Of a stretch of 64,000 nt of DNA, positions 18,798 through 32,087 are shown piece after piece. How positions within the stretch are numbered: position 1 is the first letter of the stretch; each line of letters starts with the position of its first letter. This stretch comes from Roseateles_E cavernae (GTDB lineage: Bacteria > Pseudomonadota > Gammaproteobacteria > Burkholderiales > Burkholderiaceae_C): the NCBI RefSeq assembly GCF_040187885.1, contig NZ_JBDPLH010000014.1, positions 14,016 to 78,015 of the forward strand, read 5' to 3'. The notes beneath the pieces are model-generated. The model saw nothing but the letters and a program-made list of their open reading frames with translations. It was not told the DNA's origin and ran no database searches. Position numbers and translations under genes: made by a program.

Positions 18798-19493
18798 TCA
18801 GTCGCGTTCGCCGCCGAAGATGCCCAGCAGGGACAGCAGGCTCTGGAACACGTTGTAGATGTCCAGGTAGATCGCCAGGGTGGCCGAGATGTAGTTGGTC
18901 TCGCCGCCATCGATCACGCGCTTGATGTCATACAGCATGAAGGCCGAGAACACTGCCATCGCCAGCACCATCACGGTCAGCATCAGTGCCGAGGACTGCA
19001 GGAAGATGTTCACCAGGCCGGCCACCAGCAGGATGATGGCGCCGACGAACAGGAACTTGCCCATGCCGGAGAGGTCGCGCTTGATCACGGTGGCCAGGCT
19101 GGCCATCGCGAAGAAGATCGCGCCGGTGCCGCCGAAGGCCATCATGATCAGTTCGCTGCCGTTCTTGAAGCCCAGGATCTGAGCCAGCAGGCGCGACAGC
19201 ATCAGGCCCATGAAGAAGGTGAAGGCGAGCAGGGCCACGACGCCGGTGCTGCTGTTCTTGGTCTTCTCGACGACGAACATCAGACCGAAGGCGCCGGCAA
19301 AGAACACCAGGGTGCTCATGCCCAGGCCCAGACTGGCCATGATGCCGGTGGACACCCCGACCCAGGCGCCCAGCACGGTGGGCACCATGGACAGGGCCAG
19401 CAGCCAGTAGGTGTTGCGCAGCACGCGCTGGCGTTCGACCGCGAGGCCGCCGCCGAGGGCGCTGCCGTATTGGGTTTGCATGCTGTCGTTCAT
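18798..19493 (-). CDS. Bax inhibitor-1/YccA family membrane protein
   Basis: A 231-residue integral membrane protein with about seven helices. The C-terminal signature SAFMLYDIKRVIDGG and the final helix region ISATLAIYLDIYNVFQSLLSLLG are diagnostic of UPF0005/BI-1 proteins. Bacterial members act as pH-sensitive calcium leak channels or FtsH modulators. The ATG preceded by GGAGGACTGTG gives a well-spaced ribosome site; a GTG directly upstream is a less likely start. The first 22 codons lie inside the duplicated segment at the assembly join. Confidence 0.92.
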   Translation of the reverse strand: MNDSMQTQYGSALGGGLAVERQRVLRNTYWLLALSMVPTVLGAWVGVSTGIMASLGLGMSTLVFFAGAFGLMFVVEKTKNSSTGVVALLAFTFFMGLMLSRLLAQILGFKNGSELIMMAFGGTGAIFFAMASLATVIKRDLSGMGKFLFVGAIILLVAGLVNIFLQSSALMLTVMVLAMAVFSAFMLYDIKRVIDGGETNYISATLAIYLDIYNVFQSLLSLLGIFGGERD

Positions 19494-19728
19494 CACAGTC
19501 CTCCAGGGAAATGTCGGTTGAGAGACCAGTTCTTCTTTGCAATTATTCTAGTCAGCACAGGCTGACTGCGCAGCCATNCTGGCGTTCGACCGCGAGGCCG
19601 CCGCCGAGGGCGCTGCCGTATTGGGTTTGCATGCTGTCGTTCATCACAGTCCTCCAGGGAAATGTCGGTTGAGAGACCAGTTCTTCTTTGCAATTATTCT
19701 AGTCAGCACAGGCTGACTGCGCAGCCAT
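19428..19728. repeat. 150-base direct duplication around a single N (assembly join)
   Basis: Positions 19428-19577 and 19579-19728 are identical over 150 bases and are separated only by an N at 19578. The second copy repeats the 5' end, ribosome site and upstream region of the Bax-inhibitor-like gene. Perfect identity at an ambiguous base is the mark of two contig ends that overlap but were joined without merging. Probably one copy is real. Confidence 0.92.
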
Positions 19729-19835
19729 GCCGGGGCAGGGCTTGCACCAGGGCGGCAGGTAGTTTTGCATTCCCGCGCAGCAATACCGCAGGCCGCTGAC
19801 GCTAAAGTGCGGCTCTTAGCCAGGATTTCAACACC

Positions 19836-20240
19836 ATGAAGCAAAAACCCTTTCTGAGCCTTGACGAGGTCAAGCGCATCGCCGCCGCCGCCGAAGCGGA
19901 GGCCGTCAGCCATAACTGGGCCGTCACGATTGCCATCGTCGATGATGGTGGCCATCTGCTGTGGTTGCAGCGTCTTGATGGCGCAGCCGCCATTTCGGCC
20001 CAGATCGCGCCGGCCAAGGCCCACACGGCGGCCTTGGGGCGTCGTGAATCCAAGGTCTACGAGGACATGATCAACCAGGGTCGCATGTCCTTCCTGAGCG
20101 CGCCGGGCCTGAACGGCCTGCTGGAGGGTGGCGTGCCCATCGTGGTCGACGGTTTCCATATCGGCGCCGTCGGCGTCAGCGGTGTGAAATCGACCGAAGA
20201 CGCGCAGATCGCGCGTGCCGGCATCGCCGCGCTGGGCTGA
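19836..20240 (+). CDS. GlcG/HbpS family protein (possible heme-binding)
   Basis: A 134-residue single-domain protein of the GlcG/HbpS (DUF336) fold. Typical segments are ITIA-like VTIAIVDDGGHLLWLQRLDGA, the helix with AKAHTAALGRRES, and the C-terminal GGVPIVVDGFHIGAVGVSG. Relatives bind heme or corrinoids, or are encoded with glycolate oxidase; no glc genes are adjacent here. It stands alone upstream of carA and ends at a strong terminator. The exact role is unknown. Confidence 0.85.
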   Translation: MKQKPFLSLDEVKRIAAAAEAEAVSHNWAVTIAIVDDGGHLLWLQRLDGAAAISAQIAPAKAHTAALGRRESKVYEDMINQGRMSFLSAPGLNGLLEGGVPIVVDGFHIGAVGVSGVKSTEDAQIARAGIAALG

Positions 20241-20260
20241 TACGCGCCGAGACCGATGCG

Positions 20261-20290
20261 CAAGCCCCGGCCCGCCGGGGCTTGTTTGCT
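20261..20290 (+). terminator. Intrinsic terminator after the GlcG-like gene
   Basis: A perfect 10-base-pair stem (CAAGCCCCGG with CCGGGGCTTG) around a CCCG loop is followed by a T-rich run. It separates the GlcG-like gene from the carAB transcription unit. Confidence 0.88.
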
Positions 20291-20363
20291 TTTGTCCACC
20301 GGTTTCGTTGTCAACTTCGTGTCAAAGCGCAAGGCTTTGCCTCCGTGATAACCCTGGTCGGTT

Positions 20364-20369
20364 ATACTC
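20364..20369 (+). promoter_or_regulatory. Candidate -10 of the carAB promoter
   Basis: TATACT, within GGTTATACTC, lies about 120 bases before the carA start and downstream of the terminator, leaving a leader of roughly 115 bases. No convincing -35 is seen at 17 bases (a TTGCCT lies 20 bases upstream). No riboswitch or attenuator structure was recognised in the leader. Confidence 0.4.
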
Positions 20370-20489
20370 AGCAGGTTTACCCGCAACCTACCGCTACCCT
20401 AGCGAAACTCCTCAGTTTCCTCAACCGGACTCAAGCTCATCAGCGTGATGGAGCCGAGCTGGGCGTGCGCACAATAAACGGAGTTCCCC

Positions 20490-21650
20490 GTGCTGCCCGA
20501 TCTGCTCTCCTCCCCCAAAGCGATCCTTGCCCTGGCAGACGGTACGGTCTTCAAAGGCTCCTCGATCGGCGCAGCCGGTCATACGGTCGGCGAAGTGGTG
20601 TTCAACACCGCGCTCACCGGCTATCAAGAAATCCTCACCGACCCCAGCTATTGCCGGCAGATCGTCACCCTGACGTATCCGCATATCGGCAACTACGGCG
20701 TCAATGATGAGGATGTCGAGGCGTCGAAGGTCCATGCCGCAGGCCTGATCATCAAGGAGCCGCCCGTCCTGGACTCCAATTTCCGCAAGACCCGCAGCCT
20801 CGTGCAATACCTGCGCGACGAAGGCACGGTGGCGATTGCCGACATCGACACCCGACGCCTGACCCGCCATCTGCGCACGACAGGCGCACAGAACGGCTGC
20901 ATCATGGCGCTGGCCGCCGGTGAGGCGATCACCGAGGCGCTGATCGCCGAGGCTGTGCGTCTGGCCCAGGCCGCGCCCAGCATGGCCGGCCTCGATCTGG
21001 CCAAGGTCGTCACCGCGAGCGAGTCGCACAGCTGGACCCAGACCGAGTGGAGGCTGGGCACGGGTTATGGCGAGCTGACGCAGCCGCGCTTTCATGTCGT
21101 CGCCTACGATTTCGGCGTCAAGAGCAATATCCTGCGCATGCTGGCTTCGCGCGGCTGCAAGATCACCGTCGTTCCGGCGCAGACCCCCGCCAGCGCGGTG
21201 TTCGACCTGGAGCCGGACGGCATCTTCCTGTCCAACGGCCCTGGCGATCCGCAGCCCTGCGACTACGCGATCAAGGCCGCGGCCGAGCTGATCGAGTCGG
21301 GCATCCCGACCTTCGGCATCTGCCTGGGTCACCAGATCATGGCCCTGGCCAGCGGTGCGAAGACTTTCAAGATGAAATTCGGCCACCACGGCGCCAACCA
21401 CCCGGTCAAGGATCTGGATAACGGCCGCGTCTCGATCACCAGCCAGAATCATGGCTTCGCGGTCGAGGCCGACTCGCTGCCGGCGAATCTGCGCGCGACG
21501 CATATCAGCCTGTTCGACGGCACCTTGCAAGGCCTGGCTCGCACCGACAAGCCGGCCTTCTGCTTCCAGGGGCACCCGGAGGCGAGCCCCGGCCCGCACG
21601 ACATTTCCTATCTCTTTGATCGCTTCATCGGTCTGATGGCGAAGGCTTGA
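20490..21650 (+). CDS. carA: Carbamoyl-phosphate synthase small subunit
   Basis: A 386-residue glutaminase subunit that supplies ammonia to CarB for arginine and pyrimidine synthesis. The N-terminal CPSase domain has NTALTGYQEILTDPSY. The class I amidotransferase domain has the catalytic Cys in FGICLGHQIMALA and the His/Glu pair in FQGHPEASPGPHD. The start is GTG, six bases after a GGAG ribosome site. carB follows after six bases. Confidence 0.97.
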   Translation: MLPDLLSSPKAILALADGTVFKGSSIGAAGHTVGEVVFNTALTGYQEILTDPSYCRQIVTLTYPHIGNYGVNDEDVEASKVHAAGLIIKEPPVLDSNFRKTRSLVQYLRDEGTVAIADIDTRRLTRHLRTTGAQNGCIMALAAGEAITEALIAEAVRLAQAAPSMAGLDLAKVVTASESHSWTQTEWRLGTGYGELTQPRFHVVAYDFGVKSNILRMLASRGCKITVVPAQTPASAVFDLEPDGIFLSNGPGDPQPCDYAIKAAAELIESGIPTFGICLGHQIMALASGAKTFKMKFGHHGANHPVKDLDNGRVSITSQNHGFAVEADSLPANLRATHISLFDGTLQGLARTDKPAFCFQGHPEASPGPHDISYLFDRFIGLMAKA

Positions 21651-21656
21651 TTGATC

Positions 21657-24923
<3,267 letters not shown>

Positions 24924-24939
24924 ACTTCTCTCCCAGATA

Positions 24940-24990
24940 CCGCCGCCGCGCCTCAGGGCTTCCTGAGCGGCGGCGGCTTCATTTTGTTTT
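24940..24990 (+). terminator. Intrinsic terminator after carB
   Basis: A GC-rich hairpin pairs CCGCCGCC and CCTCAGG with CCTGAG and GGCGGCGG, with a two-base bulge, and is followed by a T-rich tract (ATTTTGTTTT). It would separate carAB from greA, at least in part. Confidence 0.8.
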
Positions 24991-25005
24991 CAAGGTTTGT
25001 TGAAT

Positions 25006-25482
25006 ATGGCCACTGTCCCTTTGACCGTCTACGGCGCTGAAAAGCTCAAGGAAGAACTGCATCGACTCAAATCGGTCGAGCGGCACGCCGTGATCCAGGC
25101 CATTGCCGAAGCCCGTGCGCAGGGCGATCTGTCCGAGAACGCCGAGTACGAGGCGGCCAAGGACAAGCAGGGCTTCATCGAAGGCCGCATCCTCGAAATC
25201 GAAAGCAAGCTGGCGGCGGCGCAGATCATCGACCCGGCCGGTGTCGATGCCGGCGGCCGCATCGTGTTCGGCACGACGGTCGATCTGGAGGAAGAAGCCA
25301 GCGGTGCCGAGGTCACCTACCAGATCGTCGGCGATGACGAGGCCGACCTGAAGATCGGCAAGATCTCGATCAGCTCGCCGATCGCCCGTGCCCTGATCGG
25401 CAAGGAAGCCGGCGATGTCGCCGAGGTGCAGGCGCCTGGCGGTGTCAAGCGCTACGAGATTGTTGAAGTCCGCTACGTCTGA
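25006..25482 (+). CDS. greA: Transcription elongation factor GreA
   Basis: A 158-residue factor that rescues backtracked RNA polymerase by stimulating transcript cleavage. The N-terminal coiled coil holds the tip motif AQGDLSENAEYEAAKDKQ with the acidic residues that enter the secondary channel. The C-terminal FKBP-like domain includes YQIVGDDEADLKIGKIS and SPIARALIGKEAGD. Length matches E. coli GreA. It follows carB as in many Burkholderiales. Confidence 0.97.
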   Translation: MATVPLTVYGAEKLKEELHRLKSVERHAVIQAIAEARAQGDLSENAEYEAAKDKQGFIEGRILEIESKLAAAQIIDPAGVDAGGRIVFGTTVDLEEEASGAEVTYQIVGDDEADLKIGKISISSPIARALIGKEAGDVAEVQAPGGVKRYEIVEVRYV

Positions 25483-25485
25483 GTC

Positions 25486-25926
25486 GTGCTGTACCGCAGT
25501 CGAGCCGTGCTGGCCGCCCTCTGGGGCGGTCTTTTGCTTTGCATCGCCTTCGTGGCGGCTCCCAGCGCCTTCGCGGTGCTGGAGCGCTCACAGGCAGGCG
25601 TGGTGGTCGGGCGGCTGTTTGCGCTGGAGGCCTATATCAGCCTGGCGGCGGGTCTGCTGCTGATGATGATGGAGCGGCGCCTGGGGCGGGATGGCGGCGA
25701 CCCGGTGTTTTCGGTCGCGATGCTGTTGCCGGCCGGTGCCTTGTTCTGCACGGTGGCCGGCTACTTCGGGCTGCAGCCGCTGATGGCGGCGGCGCGAGCC
25801 GGGCAGGGCGGCTGGTCATTCATGACGCTGCACGCCGTGTCGTTCGGCTTTTATGGGGCCAAGACCCTGCTGGTGCTGGTCTTGGCCTGGCGCGCCAGCA
25901 AGGAGCCCGGTCCGCCTCAGTCCTGA
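25486..25926 (+). CDS. DUF4149 membrane protein
   Basis: A 146-residue protein with four predicted transmembrane helices (near residues 8-28, 40-60, 76-95 and 112-134), as in the DUF4149/TMEM205-like family. It starts with GTG three bases after greA, so it is almost certainly cotranscribed. The last 10 bases overlap the convergent yhbY gene. Function unknown; the greA-DUF4149-yhbY-rlmE-ftsH order is commonly seen in this bacterial order. Confidence 0.85.
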   Translation: MLYRSRAVLAALWGGLLLCIAFVAAPSAFAVLERSQAGVVVGRLFALEAYISLAAGLLLMMMERRLGRDGGDPVFSVAMLLPAGALFCTVAGYFGLQPLMAAARAGQGGWSFMTLHAVSFGFYGAKTLLVLVLAWRASKEPGPPQS

Positions 25927-26390
25927 ACCAGTTTCTTGACGCTGGTGATGCGCCGCTTGGCGCGCTTGATCTCGCCACCTTGGGCGACGCGCTGATTGCC
26001 CAGCACTTGCAGCTTCTTGACCTGGGGGCGGTGGTTGCCGCTCTTCGAGAATTTGACGATCTTGACGACGCGCGGGCCGGGGCGGCCATCGCTGCGCTCG
26101 GCCTGCTCCTTCTCGGGAATCGGGCGCCACAGCACCAGCAGCTTGCCGATGTGCTGGATCGGCGCGGCGTCGAGTTCGTTGGCGAGGATCTGCAGCATGC
26201 CCTCGCGGCCGGCACGGTCGTCAGAGAACACGCGCACCTTGATCAGGCCATGGGCCTTCAGGGCGTGGTCCACTTCCTTGGTGACGGCGGGCGTCAGGCC
26301 GTCGCCCCCTATCATGACCACGGGGTCCAGGTGATGGGCTTCGGAGCGTTTTTCCTTGCGCTGGGCAGGAGTCAGTTGAATTGCGGGCAT
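25917..26390 (-). CDS. yhbY: YhbY-type CRM-domain RNA-binding protein
   Basis: A 157-residue protein. The N-terminal 95 residues are a CRM domain associated with pre-50S ribosomal particles: LTPAQRKEKRSEAHHLDPVVMIGGDGLTPAV, then VDHALKAHGLIKVRV and IGKLLVLWRP. The C-terminal 60 residues are a basic tail absent from the 97-residue E. coli protein. It is transcribed divergently from rlmE, another ribosome-maturation gene, across a 19-base gap. Confidence 0.93.
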   Translation of the reverse strand: MPAIQLTPAQRKEKRSEAHHLDPVVMIGGDGLTPAVTKEVDHALKAHGLIKVRVFSDDRAGREGMLQILANELDAAPIQHIGKLLVLWRPIPEKEQAERSDGRPGPRVVKIVKFSKSGNHRPQVKKLQVLGNQRVAQGGEIKRAKRRITSVKKLVQD

Positions 26391-26409
26391 ACCCTATTAT
26401 CGGTGCAAG
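26391..26409. promoter_or_regulatory. Shared divergent -10 region of yhbY and rlmE
   Basis: Only 19 bases separate two divergent ATG codons. In it TATTAT (26395-26400) faces rlmE nine bases from its ATG, and the same bases read as GATAAT on the other strand (26396-26401), five bases from the yhbY ATG. Neither gene has a ribosome site. Leaderless divergent transcripts are inferred. Confidence 0.5.
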
Positions 26410-27078
26410 ATGAAAATTCAGACAAAAAGTAAAAAGGTCAATAAGGCGTGGCTGCATGGGCATATCAATGACCCCTATGTGAAGCTGGCGCAGAAGGACG
26501 GATTCCGGGCCCGTGCGGCCTACAAGCTCAAGGAGATCGACGAAGAGCTCAAGCTGATCCACCCGGGTCAGGTGGTTGTCGATCTGGGGGCCTCGCCCGG
26601 TGCCTGGAGCCAGTACCTGCGTCGACGCTTCGCACCCAAGGAGGCGGGTGTCGGCGGTGCGGCGGTGGGGGCGCTCAACGGCACCATCATTGCGCTGGAT
26701 CTGCTGGACTTCGAGCCCATCGAGGGCGTGCACTTCATCCAGGGCGACTTTCAGGAAGAGGCGGTGCTCCAGCAGCTGGAGGCCGCGCTGGCCGGACGGC
26801 CGGTCGATCTTGTGGTCTCGGACATGGCACCCAATCTGTCCGGCATCGAGGGCGTGGATTCGGCGCGTGTGGCCGGTCTGGTCGAGTTGGCCATCGATTT
26901 CGCGCAGCAGCATTTGAAGCCCGAGGGCGCGTTGGTGGCTAAGGTCTTCCATGGCAGCGGTTACAACCAGCTTCTGGACGCGTTCAAGAAGGGCTTCAAA
27001 AAGGTCAAGACCCTCAAGCCCAAGGCCTCGCGTGACCGCTCGTCCGAGACTTTTCTGATCGGTATCGGTCTGAAATAA
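26410..27078 (+). CDS. rlmE: 23S rRNA (uridine-2552-2'-O)-methyltransferase RlmE (FtsJ)
   Basis: A 222-residue SAM-dependent methyltransferase that modifies the A-loop of 23S rRNA. The K-D-K-E catalytic tetrad regions are visible: RAAYKLKEIDEE, VSDMAPNLSGI, LVAKVFHG and RSSETFLIG. The SAM motif is VVDLGASPGAWSQYL. It contains a small insert (about residues 75-90, GVGGAAVGALNG) compared with the 209-residue E. coli protein. It precedes ftsH, as in E. coli. Confidence 0.95.
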   Translation: MKIQTKSKKVNKAWLHGHINDPYVKLAQKDGFRARAAYKLKEIDEELKLIHPGQVVVDLGASPGAWSQYLRRRFAPKEAGVGGAAVGALNGTIIALDLLDFEPIEGVHFIQGDFQEEAVLQQLEAALAGRPVDLVVSDMAPNLSGIEGVDSARVAGLVELAIDFAQQHLKPEGALVAKVFHGSGYNQLLDAFKKGFKKVKTLKPKASRDRSSETFLIGIGLK

Positions 27079-27134
27079 GTGGCAGGCTTGGCAATCTCTA
27101 TCGCCCTGCATGGGAAAGCCAATCAAGTGCAGGG

Positions 27135-27162
27135 CTTGACTGCAATAGAATCAACCCCATAT
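27135..27162 (+). promoter_or_regulatory. Heat-shock (sigma-32 type) promoter of ftsH
   Basis: CTTGACT at 27135-27141 and CCCCATAT at 27155-27162 are 13 bases apart. The sigma-32 consensus is CTTGAAA, 13-15 bases, CCCCATnT; the match is one base short in the -35 and complete in the -10. The site is 57 bases before the ftsH GTG. This fits the known heat-shock control of ftsH in other proteobacteria. Confidence 0.75.
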
Positions 27163-27218
27163 GCCGTGCAAGAGTCGTCGTTGGTGCGACTCAGCGTGTT
27201 TGGAATTAAGGAGTCGCG

Positions 27219-29126
<1,908 letters not shown>

Positions 29127-29144
29127 TTTTCGACTCATGTCCAG

Positions 29145-29174
29145 CGGGGCCGTCTGCAAAGACGGCCCCGTTTT
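29145..29174 (+). terminator. Intrinsic terminator after ftsH
   Basis: A perfect 10-base-pair stem (CGGGGCCGTC with GACGGCCCCG) with a TGCAAA loop is followed by TTTT. It lies 18 bases after the ftsH stop and before folP; it also makes the earlier in-frame ATG at 29137 unlikely as the folP start. Confidence 0.88.
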
Positions 29175-29196
29175 CAATTCCGAAGAGTGCTTTTCC

Positions 29197-30027
29197 ATGC
29201 TTTGGCAGACCACCCGCTACGCGATCGACCTGAGCCGCCCCCGTGTGATGGGCATCGTCAATGTCACGCCCGATTCCTTTTCCGATGGCGGCCAGCATGG
29301 CGAGACGCGCAGCGCGATCGCGCACTGCGAGCGCTTGGTGAAAGAAGGGGCGGACATTCTCGATATCGGCGGCGAGTCGACCCGGCCCGGCTCTCAGAGC
29401 CTCGCGCCGTTGGATGAATGGGCGCGCATCGAGCAGGTGCTTAAAGCGGCGCTGAGCCTGGGGCTGCCGGTCTCGGTCGATACGTGCAAGACCGAGGTGA
29501 TGCGCCGCGCGACGGATCTGGGGGTGGACATCGTCAACGATATCCAGGCCTTGCAGGCGCCGGGGGCCTTGGTCCTGCTGGCCGCGCAAGCCCGGACCGG
29601 TGTCTGCCTGATGCATATGCGCGGGGAGCCCAGCACGATGCAGGGCCTGACCGATTACCAGGACCTGGCGGGCGAGGTGCTGGCCTTTCTGGCGGCACGG
29701 GCGCGGGCGGCGAGCGATGCCGGCATCGCGGCGGCGCGCATCTGCCTGGATCCGGGCTATGGCTTTGCCAAGACCGCAGAGCAGAACTTCGAGCTGCTGC
29801 GCGATCAGGCCCGGCTGCTTGATCTGGGCTATCCGCTGCTGGTCGGCTGGTCGCGCAAGGCGGCCCTGGGCAAGGTCACCGGCCGGGCGGTCGACGAGCG
29901 CGTACCGGCCAGTGTGGCGGCGGCCCTGGTGGCCGTCGCCCGTGGTGCACGCGTTCTGCGTGTGCACGATGTCGCGGCCACCAGCGACGCCTTGAAGGTC
30001 TGGGCTGCGGCCCAGGGCCCGGCCTGA
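29197..30027 (+). CDS. folP: Dihydropteroate synthase
   Basis: A 276-residue TIM-barrel enzyme that joins p-aminobenzoate to 6-hydroxymethyl-dihydropterin diphosphate in folate synthesis; it is the sulfonamide target. Diagnostic segments are IVNVTPDSFSDGG and DIGGESTRPGS, the strand SVDTCKTEV, and the C-terminal LVGWSRKAALG. The start MLWQTTRYAIDL lies downstream of the ftsH terminator hairpin. glmM follows 41 bases later, the order known from many proteobacteria. Confidence 0.95.
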   Translation: MLWQTTRYAIDLSRPRVMGIVNVTPDSFSDGGQHGETRSAIAHCERLVKEGADILDIGGESTRPGSQSLAPLDEWARIEQVLKAALSLGLPVSVDTCKTEVMRRATDLGVDIVNDIQALQAPGALVLLAAQARTGVCLMHMRGEPSTMQGLTDYQDLAGEVLAFLAARARAASDAGIAAARICLDPGYGFAKTAEQNFELLRDQARLLDLGYPLLVGWSRKAALGKVTGRAVDERVPASVAAALVAVARGARVLRVHDVAATSDALKVWAAAQGPA

Positions 30028-30068
30028 ACGACAATAGCGCCCACTAAGAATTCCAGGAGATGCTCCCA

Positions 30069-31400
30069 ATGAGCCGTATGTATTTTGGAACCGATGGCAT
30101 CCGCGGCACCGTGGGCCAGTCGCCGATCACGCCCGACTTCATGCTGCGCCTGGGCCATGCGGTGGGCCGGGTCTTGCGCAAGGAGACGGCGCGCCCCAGC
30201 GTGCTGATCGGCAAGGACACGCGGATCTCGGGCTATATGCTGGAATCCTCGCTCGAAGCGGGTTTTGCCTCGGCCGGTGTCGATGTCTGGCTGACCGGGC
30301 CGTTGCCGACGCCCGGCGTGGCCTATTTGACTCGTGCGCTGCGCCAGCAGCTGGGCGTGGTGATCAGCGCCTCGCACAACCCCTTCTCGGACAACGGCAT
30401 CAAGTTCTTCTCGTCCAAGGGCGAGAAACTGCCCGATGCCTGGGAGCTGGCGGTCGAGCAGGCGCTGGAGGAAGCGCCATCCTGGGTCGACTCGGCCAAT
30501 CTGGGCCGGGCACGGCGGCTGCAGGATGCGCGCGGCCGCTATATCGAGTTCTGCAAGAACAGCTTCGGTCCCGACCTGTCGCTGCGCGGCCTGAAGATCG
30601 TCGTCGATGCGGCCCATGGTGCGGCCTATCACGTCGCGCCCGATGTGTTCCACGAACTCGGCGCCGAGGTCATCTCGATCGGCTGCAGCCCCGACGGCTT
30701 CAATATCAATGCCGGTTTCGGCGCCACCGCGCCGGCCGCCCTGGTCAAGGCGGTCAAGGAGCATGGCGCGCACTACGGGGTCGCGCTTGACGGCGATGCC
30801 GACCGCCTCCAACTGGTCGATGCCCAGGGCCGGCTCTACAACGGTGACGAGCTGCTCTATGTGATGGTGGCCGACCGGCTCAGCCAGGGCTTGCGGGTGC
30901 CCGGTGCCGTCGGTACCTTGATGACCAATATGGCGGTTGAGCTGGCCTTGAAGGCGCGCGATGTCGACTTTGTGCGCGCCAAGGTCGGGGATCGCTATGT
31001 GATGGAGGAGTTGGCCGCGCGTGGCTGGCAGCTCGGTGGCGAGGGCTCGGGTCATCTGCTGGCGCTGGACAAGCACACGACCGGCGACGGCATTGTCAGC
31101 GCCTTGCTGGTGCTGCAGGCGGTCAGCCGCAGCGGCTGCAGCCTGGCCGAGCTGCTGGCCGGTGTCGAGCTGTTCCCGCAGACCTTGATCAATGTCCGCT
31201 TGCAGCCTGGTCAGGACTGGAAGAGCAATGCCCGCCTGGCCCAGGAACAGGCTGAGGTGACGGCCGATCTGGGGGCGCGCGGCCGGGTGCTGATCCGGGC
31301 TTCGGGTACCGAGCCGCTGCTGCGCGTGATGGTCGAGGCCAGCGATGCGCAGCTGGCCCAGCAATGCGCGCAGCGCCTGGTGGACGCCGTCAAGCTCTGA
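30069..31400 (+). CDS. glmM: Phosphoglucosamine mutase
   Basis: A 443-residue mutase that converts glucosamine-6-phosphate to glucosamine-1-phosphate for cell-wall synthesis. The N-terminal FGTDGIRGTVG is diagnostic. The phosphoserine is Ser102 in VISASHNPFSDNG. The metal loop is DGDADRLQ, the sugar loop EGSGHLL, and the phosphate-binding loop RASGTEPLLRVM. The second ATG (30069) is used because CAGGAGA lies eight bases before it. Confidence 0.96.
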   Translation: MSRMYFGTDGIRGTVGQSPITPDFMLRLGHAVGRVLRKETARPSVLIGKDTRISGYMLESSLEAGFASAGVDVWLTGPLPTPGVAYLTRALRQQLGVVISASHNPFSDNGIKFFSSKGEKLPDAWELAVEQALEEAPSWVDSANLGRARRLQDARGRYIEFCKNSFGPDLSLRGLKIVVDAAHGAAYHVAPDVFHELGAEVISIGCSPDGFNINAGFGATAPAALVKAVKEHGAHYGVALDGDADRLQLVDAQGRLYNGDELLYVMVADRLSQGLRVPGAVGTLMTNMAVELALKARDVDFVRAKVGDRYVMEELAARGWQLGGEGSGHLLALDKHTTGDGIVSALLVLQAVSRSGCSLAELLAGVELFPQTLINVRLQPGQDWKSNARLAQEQAEVTADLGARGRVLIRASGTEPLLRVMVEASDAQLAQQCAQRLVDAVKL

Positions 31401-31417
31401 TCCGCCCCGGATGCGCA

Positions 31418-31449
31418 AAAGCCCCCGCAGCGCAGGCTGCGGGGGCTTT
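31418..31449. terminator. Strong intrinsic terminator after glmM
   Basis: A perfect 14-base-pair stem, AAAGCCCCCGCAGC paired with GCTGCGGGGGCTTT, has a GCAG loop. The A run on the left and T run on the right let it work in both directions for the convergent glmM and FAS1 genes. Confidence 0.92.
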
Positions 31450-31468
31450 CTTGTGGGATGGCCGTTGC

Positions 31469-31951
31469 TTACTTCTTCGGCGGCATCAGCACGCGATCGA
31501 TCACATGGGCCACGCCGTTGGTGGCCTTGATGTCGGAGCGCTGCACCATCGCATCTTCGACGGTGACGAAATCGCCGGCCTTGGACAGGGCCACATTGGC
31601 GCCTTGCAAGGTCTTGACATTGCCGGGCTTGATCTCGGCGGCGCTCAGCTGGCTGCTCAGGATGTGATAGCTCAGCACGGCCTTGAGCTGGGCGTTGTCC
31701 TGGGCCAGCGCCTCCAGGGTCTTGGCCGGGACGGCCTTGAAGGCCTCGTCGCTGGGCGCGAACACGGTCAGCGGGCCGCTGGCGCGCAGGCTGTCGCGCA
31801 GGCCGGCCTGGTCGACCAGGCGGTTGAAGGTGCTCAGCTGCGGATCGCGGCCCAGCGTATCGGCCAGCGGCGCCGGCGCCGGTGCGGTGGCGCAGGCGCT
31901 CAGGCCCAGTGCCAGGGCGGCCAGGGCCAGGAATTGGGTGGGTTTGTTCAT
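31469..31951 (-). CDS. FAS1 (fasciclin) domain lipoprotein
   Basis: A 160-residue protein with a lipoprotein signal (LALAALALGLSAC, lipidated Cys about 20) and one FAS1 domain. The H1 and H2 motifs read GPLTVFAPSDEAFKAVP and ending VIDRVLMP, with the central YHIL. FAS1 proteins mediate adhesion or small-ligand binding at the cell surface. The start is set by a GGAGACC ribosome site. A repeat array like a Pho box lies 58-86 bases upstream on this gene's strand, so control by phosphate starvation is possible. Confidence 0.88.
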   Translation of the reverse strand: MNKPTQFLALAALALGLSACATAPAPAPLADTLGRDPQLSTFNRLVDQAGLRDSLRASGPLTVFAPSDEAFKAVPAKTLEALAQDNAQLKAVLSYHILSSQLSAAEIKPGNVKTLQGANVALSKAGDFVTVEDAMVQRSDIKATNGVAHVIDRVLMPPKK

Positions 31952-32008
31952 CTCGAGGTCTCCGGTCCAGGGCATCAGGCCCAGCGGCACGGACTGTAGG
32001 CAGGGTAT

Positions 32009-32037
32009 GTGACAGACGGGTGAATTGATTGTGACAA
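32009..32037 (-). promoter_or_regulatory. Candidate Pho box facing the FAS1 lipoprotein gene
   Basis: Read on the minus strand, three 7-base units (TTGTCAC, AATTCAC, CTGTCAC) are spaced by four bases each, the 11-base period of PhoB-binding direct repeats. The outer two match CTGTCAT/C well; the middle one is weaker. It is 58 bases upstream of the FAS1 start and back-to-back with the pstS Pho box. Confidence 0.6.
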
Positions 32038-32087
32038 TGGCGTTGACGCCTTGTGCGGGTCTGGAGAGACTTCACGAGCGCCTGCTG

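Noticed and set aside
19644..19728. Apparent second start region and ribosome site of the Bax-inhibitor-like gene
   Set aside because: It is inside the second identical copy at the N join and has no coding body; treated as assembly artefact.
21651..21656. TTG as the carB start
   Set aside because: The ATG six bases later matches the conserved CarB N-terminus MAKRTDIKSI.
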